DNA of 25,769 nucleotides from Oceanospirillaceae bacterium UBA7410 (GCA_002470565.1 DKMQ01000013.1:1-25769); one strand, 5' to 3'; positions 8,100 to 15,936 are shown, counted from the first letter of the stretch. Notes: generated by a model from the sequence alone, not told the origin. Numbers and translations are program-made.

Positions 8100-8662
8100 G
8101 GTGTAATGCCTATTAGTTGGTTACGTTGTACTGGCTTTATGGTGTTTTCAGATAGCCAAATGGCGCTAAAAGCAGGGGCAAATAAAACATCATTCACTAA
8201 GCCTATAAATTGTGAATTATAAAAAAAATGGCTAATACTTGCCTCATCTACATACAATGTAAGTTGATCCTGTGATGATACGTCTGGCCAAATTTCATTT
8301 AATTTTTTGATCCAGAGTTCATCATACTTAATATTTTGACGCTCCCAATCTTTTACTGTGGAGGTGATTAACTGTTTAGCTGTGATGTCTTTTTGGTAAT
8401 TTAATTCAAGCAATATTGGCCATGTATTAGGCTGATATACCCCATTTGGAGTTTTAAGCGTGGCTTGGTAAATTTTCAACCAAAGCCATTTCATTTGAGC
8501 TTTGCCTACTTGCTTAAAACTAGGTAAAGACTCCAATGTAATCGCACTGTTTGTGCTCAATAAAGGCGTATCTAACTTGGCCTCTTCACTGGCAGAAGCT
8601 GCCGTTACAAAGAGCAAATGCAAGGCTATAACCAATGTGAACTGTGGGATCCATTTACGCAT
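8096..8662 (-). CDS. Chalcone isomerase-like domain protein, exported
   Basis: From the ATG at 8662 the product has 188 residues and begins with a clear Sec signal peptide (MRKWIPQ, a hydrophobic core, then ASAS), cleaved near residue 24. The rest (VGKAQMKWLWLKIYQATL, then LELNYQKDITAKQL, then FAPAFSAIWLSENT at the end) matches the bacterial chalcone isomerase-like family, which shares a fold with plant CHI and fatty-acid-binding CHI-like proteins. The frame is open to 8758, but that longer start would bury the signal peptide and overlap the upstream gene by about 100 bases. With 8662 the overlap is 8 bases. Likely periplasmic; a fatty-acid or isoprenoid ligand is inference. Confidence 0.85.
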   Translation of the reverse strand: MRKWIPQFTLVIALHLLFVTAASASEEAKLDTPLLSTNSAITLESLPSFKQVGKAQMKWLWLKIYQATLKTPNGVYQPNTWPILLELNYQKDITAKQLITSTVKDWERQNIKYDELWIKKLNEIWPDVSSQDQLTLYVDEASISHFFYNSQFIGLVNDVLFAPAFSAIWLSENTIKPVQRNQLIGITP

Positions 8663-9146
8663 CAGCAGGCTTACGTATAAATTCATCAGCCTTAACGCAC
8701 ACAGGTAACACAATGCTCCAATTAACAGCGATGATGGCCAAGGAAAATATAGCTCCATATGGCAGCTCTACGGCTCCCAATTTCCAGCTTACCCAATATG
8801 CATAGGTCCCACCCAAGGCGCTAAAGCACACAAGATAAATAAGCTTAAATCGTCTTAAAAAGCGCATGCTATGACCCAAATTAAGGATAAAAGCCATCCA
8901 TAGTAGCAACAACCACAGGGGCCACTGAGCAAAACTAAATAACCCAAATTGAGTCAAAAATAAATCTATGGCAAATCCTACTAATGCTAATGGGATCACT
9001 TTCACATCGTCTAAGCGAGTAGGGCTTAACAAAAAATGTAGCGCTAAAATAGCGATGCTTAAAGGTAACCAAGTGTTGCCACCCCAGATAAGGCATAGCC
9101 ATATAGCTTGAAAGCTAATGGGTTGAAACCATGTCCACATTTTCAT
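8655..9146 (-). CDS. DUF2878 family membrane protein
   Basis: A 163-residue hydrophobic protein with about five membrane segments and no recognisable catalytic motif; it matches the DUF2878 family (FQAIWLCLIWGGN near the start, then a central GFAIDLFLTQFGLF). The start at 9146 (MKMWTWFQP) is chosen because AAGGA lies seven bases upstream and the upstream cfa-type gene stops at 9157; a longer in-frame start at 9182 would overlap it. DUF2878 proteins recur next to Cfa/DUF1365/DUF3833 genes in light or singlet-oxygen clusters of other gammaproteobacteria, which suggests a shared pathway. The activity is unknown. Confidence 0.87.
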   Translation of the reverse strand: MKMWTWFQPISFQAIWLCLIWGGNTWLPLSIAILALHFLLSPTRLDDVKVIPLALVGFAIDLFLTQFGLFSFAQWPLWLLLLWMAFILNLGHSMRFLRRFKLIYLVCFSALGGTYAYWVSWKLGAVELPYGAIFSLAIIAVNWSIVLPVCVKADEFIRKPADA

Positions 9147-9156
9147 TATTGGGTCC

Positions 9157-10380
9157 TTAATATTCGTTCTTGACCAGCTCAATATGAACTAAGCCAATGG
9201 CCGATTCACGAAAGCCGCCTTCGCAGTAACAAAAATAATACTCCCATAAGCGGATAAAATCATCAGTAAAGCCTAGTTGTGTAATAGCCTCACGGTTTTC
9301 TAAAAAGCTGTCTCGCCATGCACTTAAGGTCTTTGCATAATCAATTCGATAGTCTGACAACTGCTTCATGTACATGTTGGTGTTGTTTTTAAGAAGATCA
9401 CAAATCACACTTACAGACGGAAGATGGCCCCCTGGAAATATATGACGTTGAATAAAGTCTACATTCTTAACATAACCATCGTAGCGTTGGTCATTCATGG
9501 TAATAGCTTGAATGAGAGTTTTACCACCTGGCTTTAATAGGGTGTCTATCATAGAAAAATAGGTAGGCATAAATTTATGACCTACCGCTTCAATCATTTC
9601 AATAGACACAATCTTAGAAAATTGCCCGGTTAAGTCACGGTAATCTTTTTTAAGTAAGGTGATTTTTTGGCTAAGATTTTCATCTTCCACACGTTTTTTG
9701 GCAAGCTCAAACTGAGCATCTGAAATAGTGGTTGTAGTAACATGGCAGCCATAGTTCTTGGCCGCATAGCAGGCCAGTCCGCCCCAGCCAGTGCCTATTT
9801 CTAACAACTGATCATCTTCAGTTAGGTTCAGCGCCTCACAAATGGTTTTTAGTTTATGTTGCTGGGCTTCTTCTAACGTGGCTTGTGCACTGGGGTATAT
9901 AGCTGATGAGTATTGCATAGCCTTGTCTAAAAAGAGCTTGTACATCTCATTGCTTAAGTCATAGTGGGCTGCAATGTTGGTGCGGCTGCCTTTTTTACTA
10001 TTGCGATTAAGGCGATGCTTAAACAAATTGGTAATGTTCAATAAAAAGCCAAAGCGCTGTTCATATTGTTCCAAAGTGGCTAGATTTCGAGAGAATAATT
10101 GAATCACCCCCACTAAATTATCGGCACTCCACAAACCTTCTACATAGGCTTCTCCAGCACCTATGCTGCCGCCCCACAGGATACTAGAATAAGCTTTTGG
10201 GTCATGAATAGTGATCGTTACATTAATGGTGGCATCTTTGTCACCAAATAGCACTTGGGAGCCATTTTCAATCAAACGAATATGACCCCCATTTAGCTTT
10301 TTGAGTAATGAAAATACAATGCGCTTACTCAGTGATGGTTTGGTCATTTTCTCAATACTCTGGGTGTTAGTTGTGGTCAT
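9157..10380 (-). CDS. cfa: Cyclopropane-fatty-acyl-phospholipid synthase family methyltransferase
   Basis: A 407-residue SAM-dependent enzyme acting on unsaturated acyl chains of membrane phospholipids. The SAM-binding motif is LLEIGTGWGG (192-201), followed by TTTTISDAQFELAKKR. Downstream are QRHIFPGGHLPS and, near the C-terminus, YFCYCEGGFRE, both family hallmarks. The segment corresponding to E. coli YSCAYW reads YSSAIY, so the Cys139 position is Ser159. That change, and the link with DUF1365, a FAD oxidoreductase and an SDR, suggests the subfamily that includes Rhodobacter UfaM (acyl-chain methylation on the way to furan fatty acids) rather than a classical CFA synthase; this is inference. 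It overlaps the DUF1365 gene by 4 bases. Confidence 0.92.
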   Translation of the reverse strand: MTTTNTQSIEKMTKPSLSKRIVFSLLKKLNGGHIRLIENGSQVLFGDKDATINVTITIHDPKAYSSILWGGSIGAGEAYVEGLWSADNLVGVIQLFSRNLATLEQYEQRFGFLLNITNLFKHRLNRNSKKGSRTNIAAHYDLSNEMYKLFLDKAMQYSSAIYPSAQATLEEAQQHKLKTICEALNLTEDDQLLEIGTGWGGLACYAAKNYGCHVTTTTISDAQFELAKKRVEDENLSQKITLLKKDYRDLTGQFSKIVSIEMIEAVGHKFMPTYFSMIDTLLKPGGKTLIQAITMNDQRYDGYVKNVDFIQRHIFPGGHLPSVSVICDLLKNNTNMYMKQLSDYRIDYAKTLSAWRDSFLENREAITQLGFTDDFIRLWEYYFCYCEGGFRESAIGLVHIELVKNEY

Positions 10381-11258
10381 GGCTTACTCTTTGTATTGGG
10401 CTTCCCAGCAATTACTGTGGGTAGTTCTTGTTGTTTGGTTTGGTAAGGTACGTAACGTATGCCTTTAATATACAATTTGAAGGCCTGCCAATAAATAGCC
10501 CTCACTATGCTCACAGTGACAATGGGCCAGCGAAGAAATATGGCTGTTACTTTTTTAGTATTAATATCATAACGTTGGGCGTCAAAAACAGCCATAAATA
10601 ACCGACGGTCACGCCAGCTTTCGATAACAATTTTAGTGTTTAATTTGGGTTCTTTTACCTGCCACTGATACACCATGTCTAAATCCATAAACGGAGAAAC
10701 ATGAAAAGCTTTTTCGGTAGGGCCAGGGGCAGTTAAGTCGATTAAGTAGCTGTGGGTATTATTCCATGGGGTGTTACTGACTTCTGCAATGAGGTATTTT
10801 GCGGTGTTTTTTTCGTATAAAAAGAAAAAATTCACGGGGCTAAAGTAAATACCTAAACAGCGTAGTTGTGCCAACATACACACCTGATCAATGCCACTTA
10901 AGTCTGCGCCTAAGGCTTTTGCTGCGGCAAGGGCAGTGGCCTTTAAATGGTTGCCTGTGCTTTGGTTTCCATCGCTAGTTAAAGGCGTTCTATCCTTTAA
11001 ATAATCTGTGGCTTTGAGCTGTAAAGGAGCCCATTTTTTCGATGAAAACCACCAAAATTTCTTATCAAGTAATTCAACTTCATCAAGGTCGATGAAATTC
11101 ATATACAAAGGGTAGGTGAACTTATGCACTTTGGGGACAAAGCGCTTATGAAACACATGGCCAATATAAAACGCACTATTAAATGCGCCTTTTGTGGCAT
11201 TTGTGGTGTCCACAACATCATGGCTGGCCGCTGGGCCAGTTGAATGAGGTCTATGCAT
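10377..11258 (-). CDS. DUF1365 domain protein
   Basis: A 293-residue protein of the DUF1365 family: the start of the domain (FYIGHVFHKRFVPKVHKFTYPLYM, about residues 31-54), the middle motif CLGIYFSPVNFFF and the later SPFMDLDMVYQW are all present. The first 28 residues are low in structure. The reaction is not known to me. The gene is almost always next to a Cfa-type methyltransferase and a FAD oxidoreductase, so a role in making an unusual fatty acid is likely. It overlaps both neighbours (8 bases with the FAD gene, 4 with cfa). A hydrophobic region near residues 225-245 suggests membrane association. Confidence 0.88.
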   Translation of the reverse strand: MHRPHSTGPAASHDVVDTTNATKGAFNSAFYIGHVFHKRFVPKVHKFTYPLYMNFIDLDEVELLDKKFWWFSSKKWAPLQLKATDYLKDRTPLTSDGNQSTGNHLKATALAAAKALGADLSGIDQVCMLAQLRCLGIYFSPVNFFFLYEKNTAKYLIAEVSNTPWNNTHSYLIDLTAPGPTEKAFHVSPFMDLDMVYQWQVKEPKLNTKIVIESWRDRRLFMAVFDAQRYDINTKKVTAIFLRWPIVTVSIVRAIYWQAFKLYIKGIRYVPYQTKQQELPTVIAGKPNTKSKP

Positions 11259-12558
11259 CAGCGCTTGCTGTGAGTGGGTTAGTTTCCATAGTATCCAACG
11301 TCACACCAAAACGTTGGCATACATCTAGTGCACTTTTCACACCGTCTTCATGAAATCCGTTGTACCAATAAGCGCCACAAAAGTGGGTGAGGTTATCACC
11401 ACAAATCGTATGACGTTGTTTCTGTGCGGCAATAGACTCAAGAGAAAAAACAGGGTGTGAATATGTAAATTGTCGCAAGATGTGTGCTGGGTCAATGTTT
11501 TGTGTTTGGTTGAGCGTGACACAAAGGTCTTGGTTAGTTTTTAGGCCTTGCAAAATATTCATGTTGTAAGTGAGTGTGGGTAGCTCGTCAACCTGTGGGT
11601 CAATGCAATAGTTCCAGCTAGCGTAGGCATTTTTGCGTTTGGGTAATAAGGTCTTATCTGTGTGCAACACCACGTCATTGGAGCGATATTTCATAGCGCC
11701 AAGCACTTTTGACTCTTGTTGGCTGGGGTCATTCAGTAGATGTAGGGCTTGATCTGAATGGCAAGCAAAAATAACTTCATCAAATACTTCAGTGCCCTTG
11801 TCGCTGGTGATTTCCACATGTTCACAGTGACGGGTGACCCATTGCACTGGTGTGCCAAGGCGAATATCTTGAATGGATTGGGTGAGCCCTTTGATATAGC
11901 TGCGAGACCCGCCTTCAATCACATACCACTGAGGTCGGTTGGCAATGTCCAGCAGGCCGTGGTTGGTTAAAAAACTTAGGAAAAACTGCAGTGGAAAATC
12001 TCTACAGCTATTAATAGATGCTGACCAAATAGCTGCAGTCATTGCCAGTACATAATGGGTAGCAAAATAATCGCTAAAACTATGCTTATCCAGAAACTCA
12101 CCTAAAGTGCCTAGGTCAGTTTCACCTGATGCATTGGCTTTTTTAGCCATCTTATTGAAACGTAGGATTTCAAAAATAAACGAATAAAATCGTGGGCTTA
12201 ATAAGTTTCGTCGCTGTGCAAAGAGGGTGTTTAAACTATGTCCGTTGTATTCAAAGCCTGTGGCTTTATTGTGGACGCTAAAACTCATTTCAGTGGGTTT
12301 ACTGGTTATGCCAATTTGGTCCATCATTTTGATGAAGTTAGGATAAGTTCGATCGTTAAATACGATGAACCCAGTATCCACAGGCAAAGTTTTACCTTCT
12401 ATATCTAGGTCAATGGTTGCTGTATGCCCACCTAAGTGATTATTGGCTTCAAATAAGGTCACTTCATTTTGCTTGCTAAGTAAGTAACCGCAAGTTTGAC
12501 CAGAAATGCCACTACCAATAATAGCAATGCGCTTTTTCTTGGTATTTAAAGCTATCAT
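11251..12558 (-). CDS. FAD-dependent amine-oxidase-type oxidoreductase
   Basis: A 435-residue flavoprotein. The FAD-binding Rossmann motif is IAIIGSGISG (residues 11-20; G15, G17, G20), followed by the acidic residue ending strand 2 (LFEANNHLGG) and DTGFIVFNDRTYPN, typical of the NAD(P)-binding/amine oxidase group of FAD proteins. The C-terminal FAD segment is FCGAYWYNGFHEDGVKSAL. In DUF1365/Cfa clusters this enzyme is thought to desaturate or oxidise an acyl chain (the UfaO/UfaD names apply to comparable Rhodobacter steps), but I cannot match it to one of them. Its ATG overlaps the stop of the SDR gene by one base. Confidence 0.9.
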   Translation of the reverse strand: MIALNTKKKRIAIIGSGISGQTCGYLLSKQNEVTLFEANNHLGGHTATIDLDIEGKTLPVDTGFIVFNDRTYPNFIKMMDQIGITSKPTEMSFSVHNKATGFEYNGHSLNTLFAQRRNLLSPRFYSFIFEILRFNKMAKKANASGETDLGTLGEFLDKHSFSDYFATHYVLAMTAAIWSASINSCRDFPLQFFLSFLTNHGLLDIANRPQWYVIEGGSRSYIKGLTQSIQDIRLGTPVQWVTRHCEHVEITSDKGTEVFDEVIFACHSDQALHLLNDPSQQESKVLGAMKYRSNDVVLHTDKTLLPKRKNAYASWNYCIDPQVDELPTLTYNMNILQGLKTNQDLCVTLNQTQNIDPAHILRQFTYSHPVFSLESIAAQKQRHTICGDNLTHFCGAYWYNGFHEDGVKSALDVCQRFGVTLDTMETNPLTASADA

Positions 12559-13289
12559 TATGGTGTCCTGATCATTTTAATGGCAAGTTGACGCCACAGT
12601 TTGTTTGGTAAAAAGGCTAATAAATTCATAGTAAAAAAGAATAATCTGGGGAAGTTTATCTCTAGTTTTCTTTTTTCAAGACCGCGCATGATGTACTTGC
12701 AGGCTTGCTCTCCCGTAATAATTCCAGGCATAGAAAATGTATTTTTTTGAGTTAGGGCGGTATCAACAAAGCCAGGGCGGATCAATGACACAGCAATGTC
12801 TTTGGGGCTTAGGTCTATTGCCAAAGTGCGTGCTAAGTAATCTAATGCAGCTTTTGAGGCGCCATAAGCCTCTGAGCGCGTCAGTGGTAAAAGCGTGACA
12901 GAGGAGCTTACAATGGCTAGCTGCCCACCGCGTTTGATGTTGCCGATGACACCCTCTAAACAGTAGCCTGTGCCAATGACATTGGTTTCGATCACTCGCT
13001 TAAATAGTGCGCTATCAAATGACAACGGGTCATCCATGTATTCACATGTTCCGGCATTTAAAATCACACAATCAAGTGAATCAAATTGTTTAAGCGTTTC
13101 AATAGCTTGCGTTGGTTGGTTTATATCAAACGTGCATAAAGTAAGCTCATTATGGTCTGATGGCATAGCGTCTTGGAGCTTTTGCATAGATCTGCCACAA
13201 GCAATAACATGCCAACCAGCTAATAAGTAACTGTTACAAAGGTGCATACCAATGCCTGAGCTTGCGCCTGTTATTAATATACGTTTCAC
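12558..13289 (-). CDS. SDR family NAD(P)-dependent oxidoreductase
   Basis: A 243-residue classical short-chain dehydrogenase. The cofactor motif TGASSGIG is at residues 7-14, NAG at 78-80, and the catalytic residues are S129 or S130, Y142 and K146 (YGASK). A basic residue after strand 2 (CGRS) suggests NADPH preference. The C-terminal 30 residues are hydrophobic and basic, as in membrane-associated SDRs. The substrate is unknown; a lipid intermediate of the neighbouring Cfa/FAD/DUF1365 enzymes is a reasonable inference. The start overlaps the stop of the NTF2-like gene by four bases (ATGA). Confidence 0.92.
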   Translation of the reverse strand: MKRILITGASSGIGMHLCNSYLLAGWHVIACGRSMQKLQDAMPSDHNELTLCTFDINQPTQAIETLKQFDSLDCVILNAGTCEYMDDPLSFDSALFKRVIETNVIGTGYCLEGVIGNIKRGGQLAIVSSSVTLLPLTRSEAYGASKAALDYLARTLAIDLSPKDIAVSLIRPGFVDTALTQKNTFSMPGIITGEQACKYIMRGLEKRKLEINFPRLFFFTMNLLAFLPNKLWRQLAIKMIRTP

Positions 13290-13708
13290 ACTGTTAGCCT
13301 TTTTTTAAGCATTTTTATTACACCTTTAACTACAGGGACGTGTTCGTAAAACATAGCCCCTACGTCGAAATAGTCGCGATGGTAGGAGATGCGCTCATCA
13401 AACTTAATATCACTCACACCATCTACTACAATTTCTTCATGGTTATTTAGCTTGGGGTGAGCAAACATCATGGTCCAAGTGATAAACGCCTGTCCCTCAT
13501 TACTCACTACATTTATAATTTCAAAGCGGCAGTAGCTCACATTTTGCATCATTTGGCTAAAATGTTGTTTTACATTGTCTAGCCCTTCAAGCTTGCTGAA
13601 TGGGTCTTGTAAAATGACATTTTGGTGGTACATCTCATCAAGCCCAGGGATGCTTTCTTGGCTAAACTCTTTGTAGTAATTGCAAAACTTCTCAACAAGT
13701 ATATGCAT
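13286..13708 (-). CDS. NTF2-like / SnoaL-like protein
   Basis: A 140-residue protein with the cone-shaped NTF2-like fold: an N-terminal helix with FCNYYKEFS, then HQNVILQDPFSKLEGLDNVKQHF, a pattern common in SnoaL-like proteins, then beta strands (AFITWTMMFAH, IVVDGVSDIKF) and the end YHRDYFDVGAMFYEHVPV. In related light/singlet-oxygen clusters this protein lies next to the SDR gene. It could be a small isomerase, cyclase or ligand carrier; the sequence does not decide. It starts 24 bases after the rudS-like gene and overlaps the SDR gene by 4. Confidence 0.87.
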   Translation of the reverse strand: MHILVEKFCNYYKEFSQESIPGLDEMYHQNVILQDPFSKLEGLDNVKQHFSQMMQNVSYCRFEIINVVSNEGQAFITWTMMFAHPKLNNHEEIVVDGVSDIKFDERISYHRDYFDVGAMFYEHVPVVKGVIKMLKKRLTV

Positions 13709-13732
13709 AGTGAACCTTTCTTAGTTGTAGTG

Positions 13733-14737
13733 TCATTTGAAGGTGTCAACCATAGGACTGATTATCTCAGGGTATGGCTCCAAGTAGCGCTGATCTTTAA
13801 TGTAATCACAGCCGTGCTGCATTAACTGATGCTTAAGCAACGTCAAAGGCGTTGTTAGTGGTGTTAGGCCTTTATTATAATTATGAATCACGCTAATAAT
13901 GTGCTGTGTGGCTATGGGGGATAATTTGTCTTTCAAATAACCCAAAATATGAAACAAAGCATTGGTGTGGTTTTTTCTACTAGCTGGCTTAGAAAGTGCG
14001 TCAATAAAGCCACTAAAATAACAATTAATAAGCGCTTCTAGGGAGCCTTTTTTATGGGATCCTAAAAGGCGGCCAAGTGCGCGACACTTATCTTGGTTAT
14101 GCGCCATGAGTAGGTATTTATAGCTACTATGAAACACCATTAAATGATGGAGGCTAGGCTGTTCTATAACGTCTTTTCTGAAATTGTTGTAGGCATACAC
14201 ACGTAATAAAAAGTTATCAAATAATTTACTGTCATGCAAACGCCCTTCTTCTTCGATGGGCATAAAAGGGTATTGTTTTTTTAACGCCTTAGCAAAAACC
14301 CCAGTGGCCCGGGTTTGATGTGGATGGCCATTACCTTGATAAACTTTTATTTTCTCAAGGCCACAGCTAGGCGAGTTTTTCATTAAAATGTAACCGTCAA
14401 GATGGCCCATTTTAGGTAGTTCTTTTTCAAAACCTTTAACCAGCTGGTCAGTTAAGTCGTTAGCGTCATCATTGCTAAACACTAGTTTTGGTGAATCTGG
14501 GTCACCAGTGAGCCTCATAGTGGGCCTTGGTATGCTAAAACCTGCCGCTACTTCTGGGCAAAAGCTTGTAAATGTGAAGCACTGGCTTAATAAATCAAGA
14601 CACAAACGTGACTGTGTATGGCCTCCATTATAACGCACCTCATTACCTGTTAAGCAAGCGCTAATGCCAACGTTTATGGCGTGTTGGCTTGGCTTGCTGT
14701 CTGCTCTATCAGAGGTGATGGTGTTTGAGTTGGTCAT
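13733..14737 (-). CDS. rudS: RudS-like tRNA 4-thiouridine desulfidase (DUF523-DUF1722)
   Basis: A 334-residue protein with two domains. Residues about 22-175 are DUF523, the thiouracil desulfidase (TudS) type domain, with three cysteines that can hold a [4Fe-4S] cluster: C28 (ISACLTG), C60 (SFCPEV) and C125 (NSPSCGLEKIKVY). Residues about 200-325 are DUF1722 (the E. coli YbgA type; LMVFHSSYKYLLMAHNQ, then LGRLLGSHKKG). This fusion is the architecture named RudS, reported to change s4U to U in tRNA and to lessen growth delay under UVA. Placement in a light operon with photolyase fits that job. E. coli likewise has ybgA next to phrB. Gap to the preceding gene is 18 bases. Confidence 0.88.
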   Translation of the reverse strand: MTNSNTITSDRADSKPSQHAINVGISACLTGNEVRYNGGHTQSRLCLDLLSQCFTFTSFCPEVAAGFSIPRPTMRLTGDPDSPKLVFSNDDANDLTDQLVKGFEKELPKMGHLDGYILMKNSPSCGLEKIKVYQGNGHPHQTRATGVFAKALKKQYPFMPIEEEGRLHDSKLFDNFLLRVYAYNNFRKDVIEQPSLHHLMVFHSSYKYLLMAHNQDKCRALGRLLGSHKKGSLEALINCYFSGFIDALSKPASRKNHTNALFHILGYLKDKLSPIATQHIISVIHNYNKGLTPLTTPLTLLKHQLMQHGCDYIKDQRYLEPYPEIISPMVDTFK

Positions 14738-14755
14738 TATTTATACCGTCACAGC

Positions 14756-15817
14756 CTATATAGAATCAAGCATTGCTTGATGTAATGTAACGGCACTAGT
14801 GAGCGCCCCCGTTGTGCCTCCACCACCTAACCAGTCGCCAATGCAACCAATTTTGTTTTCTTCATCCCAAAAATACTGGGCAGTGTTTGGCATTACTGTT
14901 TTATATTTAGCCATACGCCAATAATGAGATGTGAGAACTATAGGTTTATCTTCAATACCAAAGTGCTTACAAAATGCATCCGCCAGTTTAGTCGCCGCTG
15001 TATTGCTGTCCATGTGGCATAGCTCTTGTGCCCACTCATAGGTGCTTTGTAGCACCCAAACTTCTTTTAAGTCAGTGGGGTATGCTCTGCCAGGTTTACT
15101 GTTTTCACGGATGGCTTTGTGTAAGGAAATATGTCCACTTTGGTAGACATCTGCATCCATAATTTGTGGGTGAGCAAATCCAATAGCACAAACATATTGA
15201 GGTAAGCTTTCTTGTGGCAAGGTGTCAGGCAAGCTAATGGGATCTAATAACTGCGCCGTGTCTAATAAAGCACGTGTTTGTTCTGGGGGTGCAGTGATTA
15301 CAATTTTCTTGCTAACAGCAATAATATGATTTTTTTCATCCAATAAATGCCAGTAGCCGTCAGCTTTTTTTAAGCTGCACACTCTACTTTGGATCAATGT
15401 ATTAATATGACTAGCAATATTACTATGCCATGAATTCATTGAAGGTGCGCCACACAAAGTAGATACTGTCTTATTGGCTTCACATTGGTGGTCAAAACGG
15501 CTAGTATTCTGCACCCATTGGGATAAATAACCTGCATCACGCCAGGTATCTAGCATCTTTTTAAGTAATAAATTTGTGACTTTTTTTGGAGAAATATCAG
15601 AGCCACCCAGGTCTATGGCATAGTGTGCATCATGGTCTGTGCTAATACGTCTGCGGCTGCAGCGACCGCCCATACCTCTGCTTTTTTCTATCAGAAGGCA
15701 GTCAATGCCATCTTTATCAAGCAAATTGGCTATGAGGCAACCGGCGCTTCCAGCACCTATGATGGCAACTTCAGTGGTGATGGCTTTAGTAGAGACAGCA
15801 GTAGGTGTGGACAGCAT
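14756..15817 (-). CDS. FAD-dependent oxidoreductase, renalase-like
   Basis: A 353-residue flavoprotein and the first gene of the leftward light operon. The FAD motif is IIGAGSAG (residues 19-26), followed by LIEKSRGMGGRCSRRR, the signature of the NAD(P)/FAD-dependent oxidoreductases that include bacterial renalases. The C-terminal FAD motif is IGDWLGGGGTTGALTSA. The substrate is unknown; renalases oxidise off-pathway NAD(P)H isomers, but that role is not established here. The ATG lies only about 20 bases from a likely -10 box and has no clear ribosome site, so the mRNA may have a very short leader, or translation may begin elsewhere in the first 15 residues. Confidence 0.88.
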   Translation of the reverse strand: MLSTPTAVSTKAITTEVAIIGAGSAGCLIANLLDKDGIDCLLIEKSRGMGGRCSRRRISTDHDAHYAIDLGGSDISPKKVTNLLLKKMLDTWRDAGYLSQWVQNTSRFDHQCEANKTVSTLCGAPSMNSWHSNIASHINTLIQSRVCSLKKADGYWHLLDEKNHIIAVSKKIVITAPPEQTRALLDTAQLLDPISLPDTLPQESLPQYVCAIGFAHPQIMDADVYQSGHISLHKAIRENSKPGRAYPTDLKEVWVLQSTYEWAQELCHMDSNTAATKLADAFCKHFGIEDKPIVLTSHYWRMAKYKTVMPNTAQYFWDEENKIGCIGDWLGGGGTTGALTSAVTLHQAMLDSI

Positions 15818-15838
15818 TTGGTATTACGATTAAACAAC

Positions 15839-15866
15839 AGTATAAAAATAATACTGTACAGTTAAA
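15839..15866 (-). promoter_or_regulatory. Candidate promoter of the leftward light operon
   Basis: On the minus strand TATACT (15844 to 15839) is a good -10 box. A weak -35 candidate TTTAAC lies at 15866-15861 after a 16-base spacer. The weak -35 and the overlap with the inverted repeat are what one expects of a regulated promoter. The start of transcription would fall near 15832, giving a leader of only about 15 bases. Confidence 0.45.
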
Positions 15867-15887
15867 TACTTGTACAGTATTATTTTT
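15844..15887. promoter_or_regulatory. Putative LitR-like operator: perfect 17-bp inverted repeat between divergent promoters
   Basis: Bases 15844-15860 (ending ATACTGTACA) and 15871-15887 (beginning TGTACAGTAT) are exact reverse complements with a 10-base spacer. Each arm carries a TGTACA core (15855-15860 and 15871-15876), which agrees with the TnTACA element bound by CarH-type MerR proteins. A further half-site ACAGTAT at 15837-15843 pairs with ATACTGT at 15851-15857. The element lies between the two likely -10 boxes, so one bound regulator could control both directions. The sequence facts are direct; the binding protein is inferred from the adjacent merR gene. Confidence 0.7.
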
Positions 15888-15895
15888 TGTATAAT
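15867..15895 (+). promoter_or_regulatory. Candidate promoter of the regulator gene
   Basis: A consensus -10 box TATAAT lies at 15890-15895, about 41 bases before the regulator's ATG. The position 17 bases upstream reads TACTTG (15867-15872), a poor -35, and overlaps the right arm of the inverted repeat, which points to autoregulation by the regulator. A palindrome ATGGATCCAT at 15912-15921 lies in the leader; no role is known. Confidence 0.5.
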
Positions 15896-15936
15896 TATTT
15901 TTTGAATTAACATGGATCCATATAGGTTGAAAAGTA

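Noticed and set aside
9366..9378. TGTACA core inside the cfa-type gene (and others in cfa and pth)
   Set aside because: Single palindromic hexamers inside coding sequence without a partner repeat are expected by chance; not counted as operators.
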